DNA of 64,000 bases from Gammaproteobacteria bacterium. GTDB lineage: Bacteria > Pseudomonadota > Gammaproteobacteria > DSM-16500. The stretch spans positions 1 through 64,000 of the forward strand of contig BMAH01000025.1 of assembly GCA_014132615.1 (NCBI GenBank). Direction: 5' to 3'. Every line of letters starts with the position of its first letter. Position 1 is the first letter of the stretch. Positions 1 to 9,300 of this stretch are shown here, in pieces. Both the position numbers and the translations under genes were made by a program. The notes beneath the pieces are model-generated. The model had not been told where the DNA came from. It saw only the letters and a program-made list of their open reading frames with translations, and ran no database searches.

Positions 1-3
1 GTA

Positions 4-897
4 ATGAAAAAATCTTCAGAATTATCTGAATTTGAAAACAATCAACTACTTCAATTATTTTCTGATAATTTTGAAGCAAGCGCAGATAATAATATTAAAA
101 CTGTATTTCAAGAAGATTTTTACGGTGATAATAAATACGTAGAAATCATTTATCATAATGAAGAAATAATTGGCTTTAGTCTTTATGAAAACATAACGTT
201 AAGTGCTTATCCCAATCATATTTTTTTATATTGGATAGATGCTGCTATTATAACAAAATATAGACGTGAAAAAGAATATAGGATTGATGGGCTCATGACT
301 TTATTAGCCTTTAGAACAGCTATGCTTTTGCAAATATTACACCCTGAGTCCATAGTTGGCATGTTTTGTGTTTCTATCACAGCCAACAGTGGCGTCATGT
401 TTAATAATCTTAATTTACTTTATCATCCTCAATACGGTAGCCATGATGAATTAGTTAAAGCTATTCTTAAAAAACTCGGAAATAACACAGAATATTCTCG
501 CGACAATGCCAGCTGTTTAGTATCACAACCTGTTAGAGTAAAACAAACGCCTCCTTCAGCAGCAAACCAATCTACCGTAGAGCAAATCTTCTTTAATGAA
601 GAAATGATTCAACGTCAAGATTCTGCCTATAAAGGTGTTCCTATTTTATTATTTATAGGGGATCAAACTTATTTACATTTATCACAGTTTTTCGCTAATC
701 AATTTAATTTTAGAGGTTATATAAACCAATTAGCTAGAGAAGTAAATCGTAGAGGTTTTACACTTTATAAAGGCAAAAATGATAGTGCTGCGCCTATTAT
801 TTTAAATAGTGTTAATAACTTATTTTGGCGAAACAAGTTAGTAAAAGAGAAGCAAAAGATAGAAATATCTGAAGTAAGAAAAACTTGCGCCTTGTAA
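4..897 (+). CDS. Unknown protein with possible acetyltransferase-like N-terminal half
   Basis: A 297-residue soluble protein that I do not recognise with certainty. Residues about 40-140 alternate strands and helices in a way that recalls a GNAT acyltransferase core (a YVEIIYHNEEIIGFSLYE hairpin, then a basic KYRREKEYR stretch and a helix), but no clear acetyl-CoA loop is visible. The C-terminal half is charged and has no recognisable motif. There is no signal peptide or membrane segment. The first ATG is at base 4 with no upstream sequence visible, so the true start could lie outside the window. It converges on the MFS gene with a 21-base gap. Function unknown; the GNAT idea is only a guess. 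Confidence 0.6.
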   Translation: MKKSSELSEFENNQLLQLFSDNFEASADNNIKTVFQEDFYGDNKYVEIIYHNEEIIGFSLYENITLSAYPNHIFLYWIDAAIITKYRREKEYRIDGLMTLLAFRTAMLLQILHPESIVGMFCVSITANSGVMFNNLNLLYHPQYGSHDELVKAILKKLGNNTEYSRDNASCLVSQPVRVKQTPPSAANQSTVEQIFFNEEMIQRQDSAYKGVPILLFIGDQTYLHLSQFFANQFNFRGYINQLAREVNRRGFTLYKGKNDSAAPIILNSVNNLFWRNKLVKEKQKIEISEVRKTCAL

Positions 898-918
898 CTT
901 TCAACATCTATCATAATA

Positions 919-2118
919 TTACTTATTCGCATCCATTAACGCCCGGTTATTTATTACCAAATATAATGTAATTGCCGCAATGACAATGAAGAAGATAACA
1001 ATAACACCTATACTTTGAAATGTTCCCGTATAAACATACCCTGCTATTTGTAATCCTATTGCCGTTAAAATCAGCTTAGCACCTTGGATAATAGCAGATA
1101 CTCTTGCTTTTACATGCGGTAGAAAATTTAAAGAAAGTGGATAGAGTATAACGCAAGGAATGATTTGGCTAATAATAAAAGGCAGAAAAGCTAAGGTGAT
1201 AACTAATGGGTTACTACTATTTATTGCAGTGACAAAAACTAGAATAAATAAGCTAATAATTAATATTTGCAATGAGAAAGTGAGTAATTTTTTCTGATTA
1301 AACTCCGTATTTTTAATAAGCAAGCCAAACAAAATACTACCTATCGCAAATACCAGCGCCAATACACCTTGGTAATAACCAAAGTGCGAGAGATTCACAC
1401 CTAAATCTTTAATGTAAAGTAACGGCGCCATCCCTACAAAAATCCAATAAGGAATAATGATAAAAAGAATATGCGCAATCAATAACATCAATGGCCAAGA
1501 TTTAATAATCGTTACGTAACCACTTGAGGATAAATCAGCATCAGTGTTAGATAATTGATAAAAAGGGATGAAAAGAATAGTCATACCTAATGAGATAATA
1601 CCTAGTGATAAAAGCGCGATAAAATTCGCTTGCCATCCAAAATACAATGTTAAAAAACTGCCAATGACGGGGGAAATAGCCACAGCTATATTTAAAGAAC
1701 CATTCAATATACCCATTAAAAATTGTTGTTCTTTAATAGGGTAAACATCGGCGATAAGTAAAAAACTAAGAATAGAAGGCGCAGCAATCCCCAACCCTTG
1801 CAAAAAACGCCCCGCTAGCAAGAAATGATAAGAATAAGGATAAACACAAAACATACTTCCCACTATAAAAATGCAAAGCCCCGCTAAAATAATTGGCTTA
1901 CGCCCATACTTATCCGCTAATCCGCCAATAAATGCCAAACTCAAACCATATCCAATAAAATTAGATGACAATAATGCCTCAACCCAAAATGGCGACAAAT
2001 TAAAATGAGTTTGTAATTGAGCGAAACTAGGGACGAATAAATCGAACTCCATTCCCGTTAATAAATCCATGAAGATGACAGCGAGGAGTATCATGGTTTT
2101 GGACAGGGATTGGTGCAT
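919..2118 (-). CDS. MFS drug-efflux transporter, Bcr/CflA (DHA1) type
   Basis: An inner-membrane proton-driven exporter of 399 residues with about 12 hydrophobic segments, the usual length for this family. The loop between helices 2 and 3 carries the MFS signature (GGLADKYGRKPIIL). The stretch AGRFLQGLGIAAPS matches the motif of helices 4-5 in 12-TM antiporters, and GILNGSLNIAVAISPVIGSFL matches the antiporter motif C region. The substrate cannot be read from sequence; multidrug or metabolite export is likely. The start is supported by an AAGG element 8 bases before the ATG. The gene stands alone between an unknown gene and a membrane protease-like gene on the same strand. Confidence 0.9.
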   Translation of the reverse strand: MHQSLSKTMILLAVIFMDLLTGMEFDLFVPSFAQLQTHFNLSPFWVEALLSSNFIGYGLSLAFIGGLADKYGRKPIILAGLCIFIVGSMFCVYPYSYHFLLAGRFLQGLGIAAPSILSFLLIADVYPIKEQQFLMGILNGSLNIAVAISPVIGSFLTLYFGWQANFIALLSLGIISLGMTILFIPFYQLSNTDADLSSSGYVTIIKSWPLMLLIAHILFIIIPYWIFVGMAPLLYIKDLGVNLSHFGYYQGVLALVFAIGSILFGLLIKNTEFNQKKLLTFSLQILIISLFILVFVTAINSSNPLVITLAFLPFIISQIIPCVILYPLSLNFLPHVKARVSAIIQGAKLILTAIGLQIAGYVYTGTFQSIGVIVIFFIVIAAITLYLVINNRALMDANK

Positions 2119-2180
2119 AGTAGCTGCCTTGTGGATGGTTGTTTTCTTAATAAGATTTATAAACTTTTTCTATATTTCGC

Positions 2181-2912
2181 TTAGTCATAGGTTCTTTCTT
2201 TAGGCCAATAGAAAAACAAAATAAAAGGCATAGCTATGAATGAAACCCAAGTTAAAGCATTCGTAACAAAATTGTAATGTGCAGCCAAAATTTGCAGGCC
2301 TGTTAAGGTAAAGAAATATACCACTGTTAGAATAAAAAGTGTTGCCTTACTCGCCGTACTAAATAAACCTAATTTCTCATACGCATTCTTTAGCGTATTT
2401 GAAAAAAAATACCATACAGCGCATGCAACAAGTGGGGTAATTAATATAAAAATCCACCAGGGAGATAAGCCTAGTGAATGGTTAATATTTGCAATATCTG
2501 CTGTTGAACTTAGCGACCTAAGGGGTACATATGCCCATAATTCTCTAACATTAACTAAGTTAATCCAGAAAATTAAATAATATAAATAGCTATTCAATTT
2601 TTTTCGTAATAAATAAAGTGTAGCAAGATAAATCAATAATGAAACAAAAGGTCCTGCGAAGGCTATTAAACTGATTAGCGAAGGATGCCCCGATTGATTA
2701 ATCCAAGCATAATTAACATTTTCATCGATATTGGCGAGAAGAAGAAGATTTTGCCAACCCCATCCACCGTAAATAATATCCAACGGATGATCTTTAAAAC
2801 CTAAAGCCCACGCAGTAAAACTGTGGCCAAATTCATGAAGATATGCCGTAAGCTGTGCAAGCCAAATGTATATAGGTGTTAGCCAAAGCAAAATAATATT
2901 TGATTTACGCAT
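2181..2912 (-). CDS. Polytopic membrane protein with HExxH motif, M50-like metalloprotease candidate
   Basis: A 243-residue integral membrane protein with about six hydrophobic segments. Residues 26-30 read HEFGH inside the first helix, the zinc-binding HExxH placement seen in M50 (site-2-protease type) intramembrane metalloproteases. The second metal ligand is not obvious: the usual NPDG-type motif is missing, and the nearest candidate is a short polar NLVNVRELW stretch. It could be an active protease or a non-catalytic M50 relative. The start has a GGAG element 6 bases upstream. It lies downstream of tRNA-Arg on the same strand and may be read through from the tRNA promoter. Confidence 0.7.
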   Translation of the reverse strand: MRKSNIILLWLTPIYIWLAQLTAYLHEFGHSFTAWALGFKDHPLDIIYGGWGWQNLLLLANIDENVNYAWINQSGHPSLISLIAFAGPFVSLLIYLATLYLLRKKLNSYLYYLIFWINLVNVRELWAYVPLRSLSSTADIANINHSLGLSPWWIFILITPLVACAVWYFFSNTLKNAYEKLGLFSTASKATLFILTVVYFFTLTGLQILAAHYNFVTNALTWVSFIAMPFILFFYWPKERTYD

Positions 2913-3010
2913 CTATAACTCCACAAGAAGATGTAGCAACTCAACACTCAGCAGGAAAAAATTTCAACCGATTGATAGTAGATTCTTTGGAAATCTCCTT
3001 ATTTTCAATG

Positions 3011-3084
3011 CGTCCCGGGACGGATTCGAACCGCCGACCTGCCCCTTAGGAGGGGGCTGCGCTATCCATCTGTGCCACCGGGAC
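3011..3084 (-). tRNA. tRNA-Arg (anticodon CCU)
   Basis: A 74-nt cloverleaf on the minus strand. The acceptor stem GTCCCGG pairs with CCGGGAC; the T arm contains GGTTCGAATCC; the anticodon arm GCCCC-CTCCTAA-GGGGC places CCT at positions 34-36. It reads AGG codons. The discriminator is G and no CCA is encoded. It follows tRNA-Leu with a 47-base spacer and is probably co-transcribed with it. A TATACT box at 3100-3105 might also serve it. Confidence 0.95.
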
Positions 3085-3131
3085 TTTGATAGTGTGCTCA
3101 GTATAGGTGAAAAGTTGGATTTAGATAAGTG

Positions 3132-3215
3132 TGCCGAGGGCCGGAATCGAACCGGCATGAAGTTACCCTCACCGGTTTTTGAGACCGGCGCGTCTACCAA
3201 TTCCGCCACCCCGGC
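3132..3215 (-). tRNA. tRNA-Leu (anticodon CAA)
   Basis: An 84-nt class II tRNA with a long variable arm. Acceptor GCCGGGG pairs with CCTCGGC including one G-U pair, discriminator A, T arm GGTTCGATTCC. The anticodon arm CCGGT-CTCAAAA-ACCGG gives CAA, which reads UUG codons. No CCA is encoded. It is the promoter-proximal member of a two-tRNA unit with tRNA-Arg. Confidence 0.95.
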
Positions 3216-3228
3216 AGTAGAACGCGAA

Positions 3229-3256
3229 AGTATAGCAGTGTTTGGGATAAGGTCAA
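3229..3256 (-). promoter_or_regulatory. Sigma-70 promoter of the tRNA-Leu/tRNA-Arg unit
   Basis: On the minus strand TTGACC (3256-3251) is followed by a 16-base spacer and TATACT (3234-3229), a near-consensus promoter. The -10 box ends 13 bases before the first base of tRNA-Leu, the expected place for a stable-RNA promoter. Confidence 0.75.
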
Positions 3257-3309
3257 TCCTTGGCGAAAAATCATTTATAATAGAAGTATCTCCATATGAG
3301 AATAATGCC

Positions 3310-4011
3310 ATGCTTTATTTAATTTGGGGTTTGATTTTACTGTTGTTTTCACCCTTAAGCCTTGCAGCTGCTGGCGCTGCAACTCCGTTAAATCCTGTTT
3401 TGGTAGACCCTAATGTTGTTTACCTACTCATTTTAATCGCGATATATGGTCTCTTCTTTGAAATTGCCAATCCGGGTTTTATTTTGCCGGGTGTCTTGGG
3501 CATAATTTCACTTCTTTTTGTGCTTTATGCATTTCAATTTTTACCTATTAATTACTTAGGCCTTTTGCTGCTCGCAATAGGCGTAGGTTTAATGATGTTT
3601 GAAGTTTATGCATCGAGTTATGGGTTGGTCGGGATTGCAGGTATTATTTTATTTTTAATTGGCTCCATCATGCTCTATGATTCGCAAGACCCCAACTATC
3701 AACTTGCTTGGTGGTTAATTATTCTCATGAGCCTTCTTTCATTCTTGTTCTTTTTTATGATTGCAAATCTTGCGATTAAATCACATAAACGCGCTGTGAT
3801 TACAGGTAAGGAAGGAATAATAGGCAGCGAAGGTGTGGTATTAAGTGTAATGAATGAGCAAGTGATTGTGCGAGTATTAGGTGAAATTTGGGAAGCACGC
3901 TCAAATGTAATGCTTGAGCGTGATCAACGTATTAAAGTTACAGCAATAAAAGGGTTACAATTATTAGTTGAACCCATTGCTGATGCGAAACACAAAGCAG
4001 GAGAAAAATAA
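3310..4011 (+). CDS. NfeD-family membrane protein
   Basis: A 233-residue membrane protein. It has an N-terminal hydrophobic or signal segment, then four to five closely packed transmembrane helices ([18 protein letters not shown] is the NfeD signature), and a C-terminal soluble OB-fold region rich in Val and Ile. It lacks the ClpP-like protease domain, so it is the short NfeD type that pairs with SPFH proteins in membrane microdomains. The ATG at 3310 is chosen because upstream in-frame codons run through the tRNA genes. Its stop overlaps the start of the slipin gene by one base (TAATG), so the two are translationally coupled. Confidence 0.88.
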   Translation: MLYLIWGLILLLFSPLSLAAAGAATPLNPVLVDPNVVYLLILIAIYGLFFEIANPGFILPGVLGIISLLFVLYAFQFLPINYLGLLLLAIGVGLMMFEVYASSYGLVGIAGIILFLIGSIMLYDSQDPNYQLAWWLIILMSLLSFLFFFMIANLAIKSHKRAVITGKEGIIGSEGVVLSVMNEQVIVRVLGEIWEARSNVMLERDQRIKVTAIKGLQLLVEPIADAKHKAGEK

Positions 4012-4751
4012 TGTATATAGCCTACTTGATCGCAGGATTAGTTGTTCTTATTTTCTTATTTAACTTTTTTCATATCTTGCGCGAATACGAGCGTGCTGTG
4101 GTATTCACATTAGGCCGGTTTTGGAAAGTAAAAGGACCAGGCCTTGTAATTATCGTTCCCCTCATTCAACAATGGGTGAAAATTGAATTGCGCACTGTGG
4201 TTATGTCTATTCCACCTCAAGATGTCATCTCTCGTGATAATGTGTCGGTGAGAGTAAGTGCTGTTGTTTATTTTAGAGTAATTGATCCAGCAAGAGCCGT
4301 TATACAAATCGAAGATTTTAATACCGCTGTCAGCCAACTCGCTCAGACAACTTTACGCTCTGTATTAGGTCAACATGAGCTAGATGAAATGTTAGCAGAA
4401 CGCACTAAGTTAAATGCAGATATTCAAAAAATTCTCGATGAACATACCGATGCTTGGGGTATAAAAATGAGCATGGTAGAAATTAAGCAAATCGATTTAA
4501 ACGAAAGCATGGTAAGGGCTATTGCGCAACAAGCTGAAGCTGAGCGTGGTCGTCGCGCTAAAATCATTAATGCCGATGGTGAATTACAAGCTTCACAAAA
4601 ACTTGCAGAAGCTGCAAGAGTATTAGCTGCTGAACCACAAGCTATGCAATTACGTTATTTACAAACACTATCAAGCATTGGTGAAGAAAAAAATTCAACC
4701 ATCGTTTTTCCTGTGCCTATTGATTTGTTATCTGGTTTTTTAAAAAAATAG
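4011..4751 (+). CDS. Slipin/stomatin SPFH-domain membrane protein
   Basis: A 246-residue protein with one N-terminal membrane helix followed by an SPFH/Band-7 domain ([14 protein letters not shown], then [12 protein letters not shown], then [14 protein letters not shown], all characteristic of slipins) and a helical tail rich in Ala and Glu ([19 protein letters not shown]) that forms oligomers. Slipins scaffold inner-membrane microdomains and act with the NfeD partner, here encoded immediately upstream with a TAATG overlap. The length is normal for a bacterial slipin. It converges on priA with a gap of only 7 bases. Confidence 0.93.
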   Translation: MYIAYLIAGLVVLIFLFNFFHILREYERAVVFTLGRFWKVKGPGLVIIVPLIQQWVKIELRTVVMSIPPQDVISRDNVSVRVSAVVYFRVIDPARAVIQIEDFNTAVSQLAQTTLRSVLGQHELDEMLAERTKLNADIQKILDEHTDAWGIKMSMVEIKQIDLNESMVRAIAQQAEAERGRRAKIINADGELQASQKLAEAARVLAAEPQAMQLRYLQTLSSIGEEKNSTIVFPVPIDLLSGFLKK

Positions 4752-4758
4752 CAAAACG

Positions 4759-6765
4759 TTAAATTTCTACAGGATCCACTTCTAATATCCATTTAACAGA
4801 ATATTGCTTAGCTAGTGTTTCTAGCTGAGCAATTTGTTGTTTGAGCTTAACTTGAAGTTCACGTCTATTGTTAGATTTAATTAATAAATGTCTATGATGC
4901 AATCCTTTTTTCTTAGGCAGCAAAGAGGAAATCGGGCCGTAAATCATGATATTTTTTTGTTGCTTTAAACAGTCCGTTTTTGCAGCTGTTAAAAACTTTT
5001 CTGCTTCTTCAAATTGATAAGATTCTGCTCGCAATACAGCATGATACGTAAAGGGGGGCAATGCACCTTGCTCACGTTCCTGCAATAAATTGTCTGCAAA
5101 AATAGCATAACCCTGTTGAATTAATGTTTGCAGTAACGGATGCTCTGGGTGCCTAGTTTGTATTAACACAGTACCTGGCTTTTCCTCTCTTCCCGCTCTG
5201 CCTGAAACTTGCAATAGTAATTGTCCCATTTGTTCAGCTGCCCGAAAATCTGCGCTGAATAATCCACTATCTGCATCTATCATTCCTACTAAAGTGACAT
5301 TAGGAAAATGATGGCCTTTAGCAAGCATTTGTGTACCTAACAAAATAGCTTTTTCTTGGCTATGAATACGCTCTAGTAAAACTTCCATCTCACCTTTGCG
5401 TTTAGTGCTGTCTCTATCTACTCTAATAATAGGGATATCAGGAAAATATATTTTTAATGTTTCTTCTAATCGTTGCGTACCTAATCCCACGGGTTGTAAA
5501 GCAGTTTCCTTACATTCTTCACAACGTGTAGGCAGTGATTTAACCCCATCGCAATGATGACAATGCAATTTAGCAGGCTTGTGATGATATACCATACGTG
5601 CATCACAGCGTTTACATGTGGCTACCCAACGACAAGACGTGCAGTAATAAACAGGCGCAAAACCCCGTCTATTTAAAAATAGCATGACTTGGTTATTAGC
5701 ATGCAGATGGGCTTGCATAGCAGTTAACAATGCTTTGGATAAACCATGTTCATTTTTATCATTACTAATATTTACTAATTGAAAACTAGGTTTTACTGCA
5801 ACACCTGCACGCTCAGGCAATGTTAATAAGGTATATTTTTGTCGTTTAATATTTAGCAATGATTCAAGTGAAGGGGTTGCTGAACCTAACACAATAGGAA
5901 TTTGATTTAAATTAGCACGCATAATAGCTAAATCACGAGCATGATATCTAAATCTATCTTGCTGCTTAAAAGACATATCGTGCTCTTCATCAACAATAAT
6001 CAAACTCAAATAAGGCATAGGTGTAAAGATGGCAGAGCGTGTACCAATAACAATACGCGCTTTTCCACTTAATGCTAATTGCCACATTTTTAATCGTGTT
6101 TTATCAGTTAAATTAGAATGAATAGCAATGACAGGTACACTAAAACGTTTACTAAACCTAGCGATAGTTTGTGGAGTTAAATTAATTTCTGGTACTAAAA
6201 CCAGTATTTGTTTTTTGTCATCTTGTAATTGTTTTTCTATTGCTTGCAAATACACTTCCGTTTTACCACTGCCTGTCACACCATCTAATAAAAAAACTTG
6301 AAATTGATTGCTTGCCTCATTAATAGCTTTCACTGCACATGCTTGTGATGCGTTTAAATTTAATGGAAGCTCAGGTTTAACTGTTACTTTTGGTAAAACT
6401 AATTTATCTTCTAAATCTTTACCCTTGCGCAAAAACGTGGGCAACGCTGTCGCAAATACCTCTCCTAATGAATAATGATAATAATCTGCTGCCCAGGTGC
6501 ATAAGTCGAAAATATCCTTGGGTAAAAGAGGTTTTTTCTCTAAAACCTCCAGGGCTCTCTTAAGCTTCTCATAAGGTAAATCGGATTGATTCTCAATTGA
6601 GATCAATATCCCAACCAAAGTGCGAGATTGAAATGGGATTTTAATACGCAAACCAGGAATTAACTCTTTTGTATCAACATCTTGCGGCGGTAAATAGTCA
6701 AATAAACGCCTTAAAGGCGTAGCTACTGCAATGCGTAAAATGGCTTGATTATTAGCGATAATCAC
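4759..6765 (-). CDS. priA: Primosomal replication restart helicase PriA
   Basis: A superfamily 2 helicase (about 668 residues) that reloads the replisome at stalled or repaired forks. It shows an N-terminal 3'-DNA-binding domain (RRLFDYLPP), Walker A GVTGSGKTEVYLQ, the DEEH box (VDEEHDMSFKQQD), and two groups of zinc-binding cysteines (CTSC, CKRC, CHHC, CEEC). The C-terminal helicase motifs include GTQMLAKGHHFPNVTLVG and QVSGRAGR. The longest reading would begin with TTG at 6786 without a ribosome site. The GTG at 6765 has AGGG 9 bases upstream and is preferred. It is transcribed alone, convergent with the slipin gene. Confidence 0.95.
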   Translation of the reverse strand: MIIANNQAILRIAVATPLRRLFDYLPPQDVDTKELIPGLRIKIPFQSRTLVGILISIENQSDLPYEKLKRALEVLEKKPLLPKDIFDLCTWAADYYHYSLGEVFATALPTFLRKGKDLEDKLVLPKVTVKPELPLNLNASQACAVKAINEASNQFQVFLLDGVTGSGKTEVYLQAIEKQLQDDKKQILVLVPEINLTPQTIARFSKRFSVPVIAIHSNLTDKTRLKMWQLALSGKARIVIGTRSAIFTPMPYLSLIIVDEEHDMSFKQQDRFRYHARDLAIMRANLNQIPIVLGSATPSLESLLNIKRQKYTLLTLPERAGVAVKPSFQLVNISNDKNEHGLSKALLTAMQAHLHANNQVMLFLNRRGFAPVYYCTSCRWVATCKRCDARMVYHHKPAKLHCHHCDGVKSLPTRCEECKETALQPVGLGTQRLEETLKIYFPDIPIIRVDRDSTKRKGEMEVLLERIHSQEKAILLGTQMLAKGHHFPNVTLVGMIDADSGLFSADFRAAEQMGQLLLQVSGRAGREEKPGTVLIQTRHPEHPLLQTLIQQGYAIFADNLLQEREQGALPPFTYHAVLRAESYQFEEAEKFLTAAKTDCLKQQKNIMIYGPISSLLPKKKGLHHRHLLIKSNNRRELQVKLKQQIAQLETLAKQYSVKWILEVDPVEI

Positions 6766-6843
6766 GTTACAAAACCCTATTAACAATAGCTGCTATGTTA
6801 TAATTAATTTAAAAATTAGACTAGAAATCAATGGAAGGTAGTT

Positions 6844-7632
6844 ATGCCAATTCATGATCTTGCCAGGCAATTAAACGATGAAGAAATGCGCAAGTTTATT
6901 GAAGCTTTTCTTCACCGCCTTAAATTAAAAGACCCTCAATTAGTCCCCGATCTTGAAAATCGCAAAGAAGAGTTTGTTGAATTAATGCTTCAGCATTTGA
7001 AGCAAAATAAATCTGAATTAAAATTGCGAGATTTAAATGATAAAGCATTAATAAAAGAATTAATGGTTACATTAGTTGCTGTACTTTCACTTAATAAACA
7101 ATCTTTAGATCCAAAAAAACAATTTTTAGAAAAATTAGAAAAATTACTAAAAGATAGAAACTTATTAGGATTAACTAGACCTGAATTTGAAAAAAAAATA
7201 ACCAATAAAGATAAGCGCGACATTCATGAATTATTGAAAAATATTTATCAAGAAATTGCTAAAGATTTAGAAAAAGTAGGTTTATTTCAACCTAGACCTG
7301 GTTTTGATCATGCAGAAAATGCCGCAAGTAAATTTGATACTATGACTCAATTATTCGGTTTAGCTTCATCGGCCATGGCGGGAACCCTTGCTATTCCTAT
7401 TACTTACATGGCTGGCAATGGATTAGGCATTACTGATTTTAATCCTAACCATGGTTATGCACAAATTGATTTGGCGAATAAAGTTGATTCTACCCAAGGC
7501 GATCCTTTGGGTAATGAAGCAAGAGCTAAACAAAACTACACGGCCAATACTGGCAATATTGTAGAAGAATTTCAGCAAGATTTAGTTCAAACAGGAATTA
7601 AATTTACTAATACACCGATATTAACTAGGTAA
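6844..7632 (+). CDS. Unknown helical protein
   Basis: A 262-residue protein with no family I recognise. Residues 1-150 are charged, Lys/Glu/Leu-rich and predicted almost wholly helical. Around residues 175-200 a short hydrophobic, Gly/Ala-rich stretch (GLASSAMAGTLAIPITYMAGNGLG) could insert into a membrane. The tail is polar. No signal peptide. The start has a GGAAGG element 6 bases before the ATG. It sits 8 bases before the thioesterase gene and probably shares its transcript, but no functional link is evident. The mixture of a charged helical region and one hydrophobic hairpin is also seen in secreted effectors, so that remains an open possibility. Confidence 0.65.
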   Translation: MPIHDLARQLNDEEMRKFIEAFLHRLKLKDPQLVPDLENRKEEFVELMLQHLKQNKSELKLRDLNDKALIKELMVTLVAVLSLNKQSLDPKKQFLEKLEKLLKDRNLLGLTRPEFEKKITNKDKRDIHELLKNIYQEIAKDLEKVGLFQPRPGFDHAENAASKFDTMTQLFGLASSAMAGTLAIPITYMAGNGLGITDFNPNHGYAQIDLANKVDSTQGDPLGNEARAKQNYTANTGNIVEEFQQDLVQTGIKFTNTPILTR

Positions 7633-7640
7633 TCAGCATA

Positions 7641-8114
7641 ATGCAAAACCAACATGCGTTAATGGTAGAAAAATTAGCTAACATTGTCACTGCTATTCCA
7701 TTCAATCGTTTGTTGGGTCTTAAGTTAAATCACATCAGCGCAGAACACATAGAACTGCGCTTTGCCATGCAACAAGAATTGATAGGTAATTTTCTACAAG
7801 GTATTTTGCACGGTGGTGTCATTTCTTCTGTACTTGATATGGCAGGCGGGCTTGCTGCAATGTCTGGTGCTATTAAAAAGCATCCACATCACACTGAAGA
7901 AGAATTAGTAGAAATTGTAGGTAAATGCAGCACGATTGATTTACAAATTAACTATTTGCGCCCTGGTCGCGGTGAACTTTTTTCAGCTAAAGCGTGGTTA
8001 ATTAAGCAAGGTAAGCAACTTTCTTTTTGTCGCATGGAATTAAGCAATGAAGAAAATACTTTAATCGCTATGGGTACAGCTACGTATTTATTAAAAATCA
8101 AAAATTCTTTTTAG
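7641..8114 (+). CDS. Hotdog-fold acyl-CoA thioesterase, PaaI/YigI type
   Basis: A 157-residue cytoplasmic protein of standard single-hotdog length. The motif LQGILHGGVISSVLDMAGGLAA matches the PaaI family HGG active-site region, where the Gly-Gly helix binds the CoA thioester and Asp (SVLD) is the catalytic acid. Beta strands follow (DLQINYLRPGRGELFSAKAWLIKQGKQLSFC), as expected for the fold. It probably hydrolyses acyl- or aryl-CoA. It follows the unknown gene at 7632 by 8 bases and precedes the lysine-catabolism operon by 86 bases. Confidence 0.85.
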   Translation: MQNQHALMVEKLANIVTAIPFNRLLGLKLNHISAEHIELRFAMQQELIGNFLQGILHGGVISSVLDMAGGLAAMSGAIKKHPHHTEEELVEIVGKCSTIDLQINYLRPGRGELFSAKAWLIKQGKQLSFCRMELSNEENTLIAMGTATYLLKIKNSF

Positions 8115-8200
8115 CATAATAACCTTCCTTATTCTCGCATTCGACATTATCATATAGCCCCTTAGGTTTTACCATGGATTTGTATTTAAAAGGAGCTTAT

Positions 8201-9286
8201 ATGCATAAAGTTTTAGTAATAGGCGCAGGTAAGATAGGATCATTAATTACTTATTTATTAACGGAATCTAATCAATACTATGTTTTTTTAGGCGACGTAC
8301 AACCAGAAAATCCTCATGTTAAACGCTTAGGCTCTCTTCCAAATTTTCAATATGTACAATTAGATGCAAAAGACACCAATGCTGTTTCTGCTTTTGTAAA
8401 AGAAAATAAAATTACAGCCATTATTTCTTCTTTACCTTATTACTGCAATGTGCCTATTGCAAAAGTGGCAGCAGAAAATAATTTACATTATTTTGACTTA
8501 ACTGAAGATGTAGAAACTACAGAAGCTGTACTTCAATTAGCTAAAAATGCAGACAGTGCATTTGTACCTCAATGCGGTTTAGCGCCTGGATTTATCAGTA
8601 TTGTTGCTAATCATTTAATGCAGCATTTTCCCAAACTAGATACAGTTAAAATGCGTGTGGGTGCATTACCTACTAACATTAGCAATGCATTGCAATATTC
8701 TTTAACTTGGTCAACGGATGGGCTTATCAATGAATACGGCAATCCATGTCAAGCAGTTGAAAATGGTAACTCAGTAGATTTATTGCCGCTTGAAGGTTTA
8801 GAAGAAATTAAAATTGACGGCTTAACTTATGAAGCATTTAACACGTCGGGTGGTGTTGGCAGCTTAGTACAAACTTACAATGGAAAAATTAATAATTTAA
8901 GTTATAAAACTATTCGTTATCCTGGTCATTGCTCTAAAATTCGATTTTTAATGAATGACCTTAAATTAAATGATGATAGAGCAACACTTAAACATATTTT
9001 TGAAAGAGCTATTCCTAAAACTTATCAAGACGTTGTGTTAGTTTACGTTTCTGTTACTGGCTTACAGGATGATCAATACGTAGAAGAAAACTATGTTAAA
9101 AAATTCTATCCAAAAAGAATGGGTGGACATAAGTGGTCAGCTATTCAATTAACCACTGCATCAGGTATTTGTTCTGCTGTTGATATCGTTTTAAATGATC
9201 CTAAAAAATATAAAGGCTTTGTTAAGCAAGAACAGATTTCTTACGACGATTTAATTAGCAATCGGTTTGGTGAATATTACGCGTAA
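8201..9286 (+). CDS. Saccharopine dehydrogenase / lysine 6-dehydrogenase family oxidoreductase
   Basis: A 361-residue NAD(P)-dependent oxidoreductase. The N-terminus has a Rossmann loop ([10 protein letters not shown]), followed by a saccharopine-dehydrogenase fold ([29 protein letters not shown]). Families with this layout either split saccharopine into glutamate and 2-aminoadipate 6-semialdehyde or oxidise lysine directly to the semialdehyde. The YPGH segment and single-chain length make the lysine 6-dehydrogenase reading attractive. The ATG at 8201 is preferred to the in-frame ATG at 8174 because AGGAG lies 5 bases upstream. The next gene, 14 bases downstream, encodes a semialdehyde dehydrogenase that would use the product. 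Confidence 0.85.
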   Translation: MHKVLVIGAGKIGSLITYLLTESNQYYVFLGDVQPENPHVKRLGSLPNFQYVQLDAKDTNAVSAFVKENKITAIISSLPYYCNVPIAKVAAENNLHYFDLTEDVETTEAVLQLAKNADSAFVPQCGLAPGFISIVANHLMQHFPKLDTVKMRVGALPTNISNALQYSLTWSTDGLINEYGNPCQAVENGNSVDLLPLEGLEEIKIDGLTYEAFNTSGGVGSLVQTYNGKINNLSYKTIRYPGHCSKIRFLMNDLKLNDDRATLKHIFERAIPKTYQDVVLVYVSVTGLQDDQYVEENYVKKFYPKRMGGHKWSAIQLTTASGICSAVDIVLNDPKKYKGFVKQEQISYDDLISNRFGEYYA

Positions 9287-9300
9287 ATGAGGAGAATAGT

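Noticed and set aside
2866-3309. Long in-frame N-terminal extension of the NfeD gene across the tRNA genes
   Set aside because: The extension runs through two tRNA genes on the other strand and lacks NfeD similarity; the ATG at 3310 begins the proper hydrophobic leader.
2964-3311. 115-codon minus-strand reading frame over the tRNA region
   Set aside because: It is a translation of tRNA-Leu and tRNA-Arg sequence (Cys- and Pro-rich junk) and not a gene.
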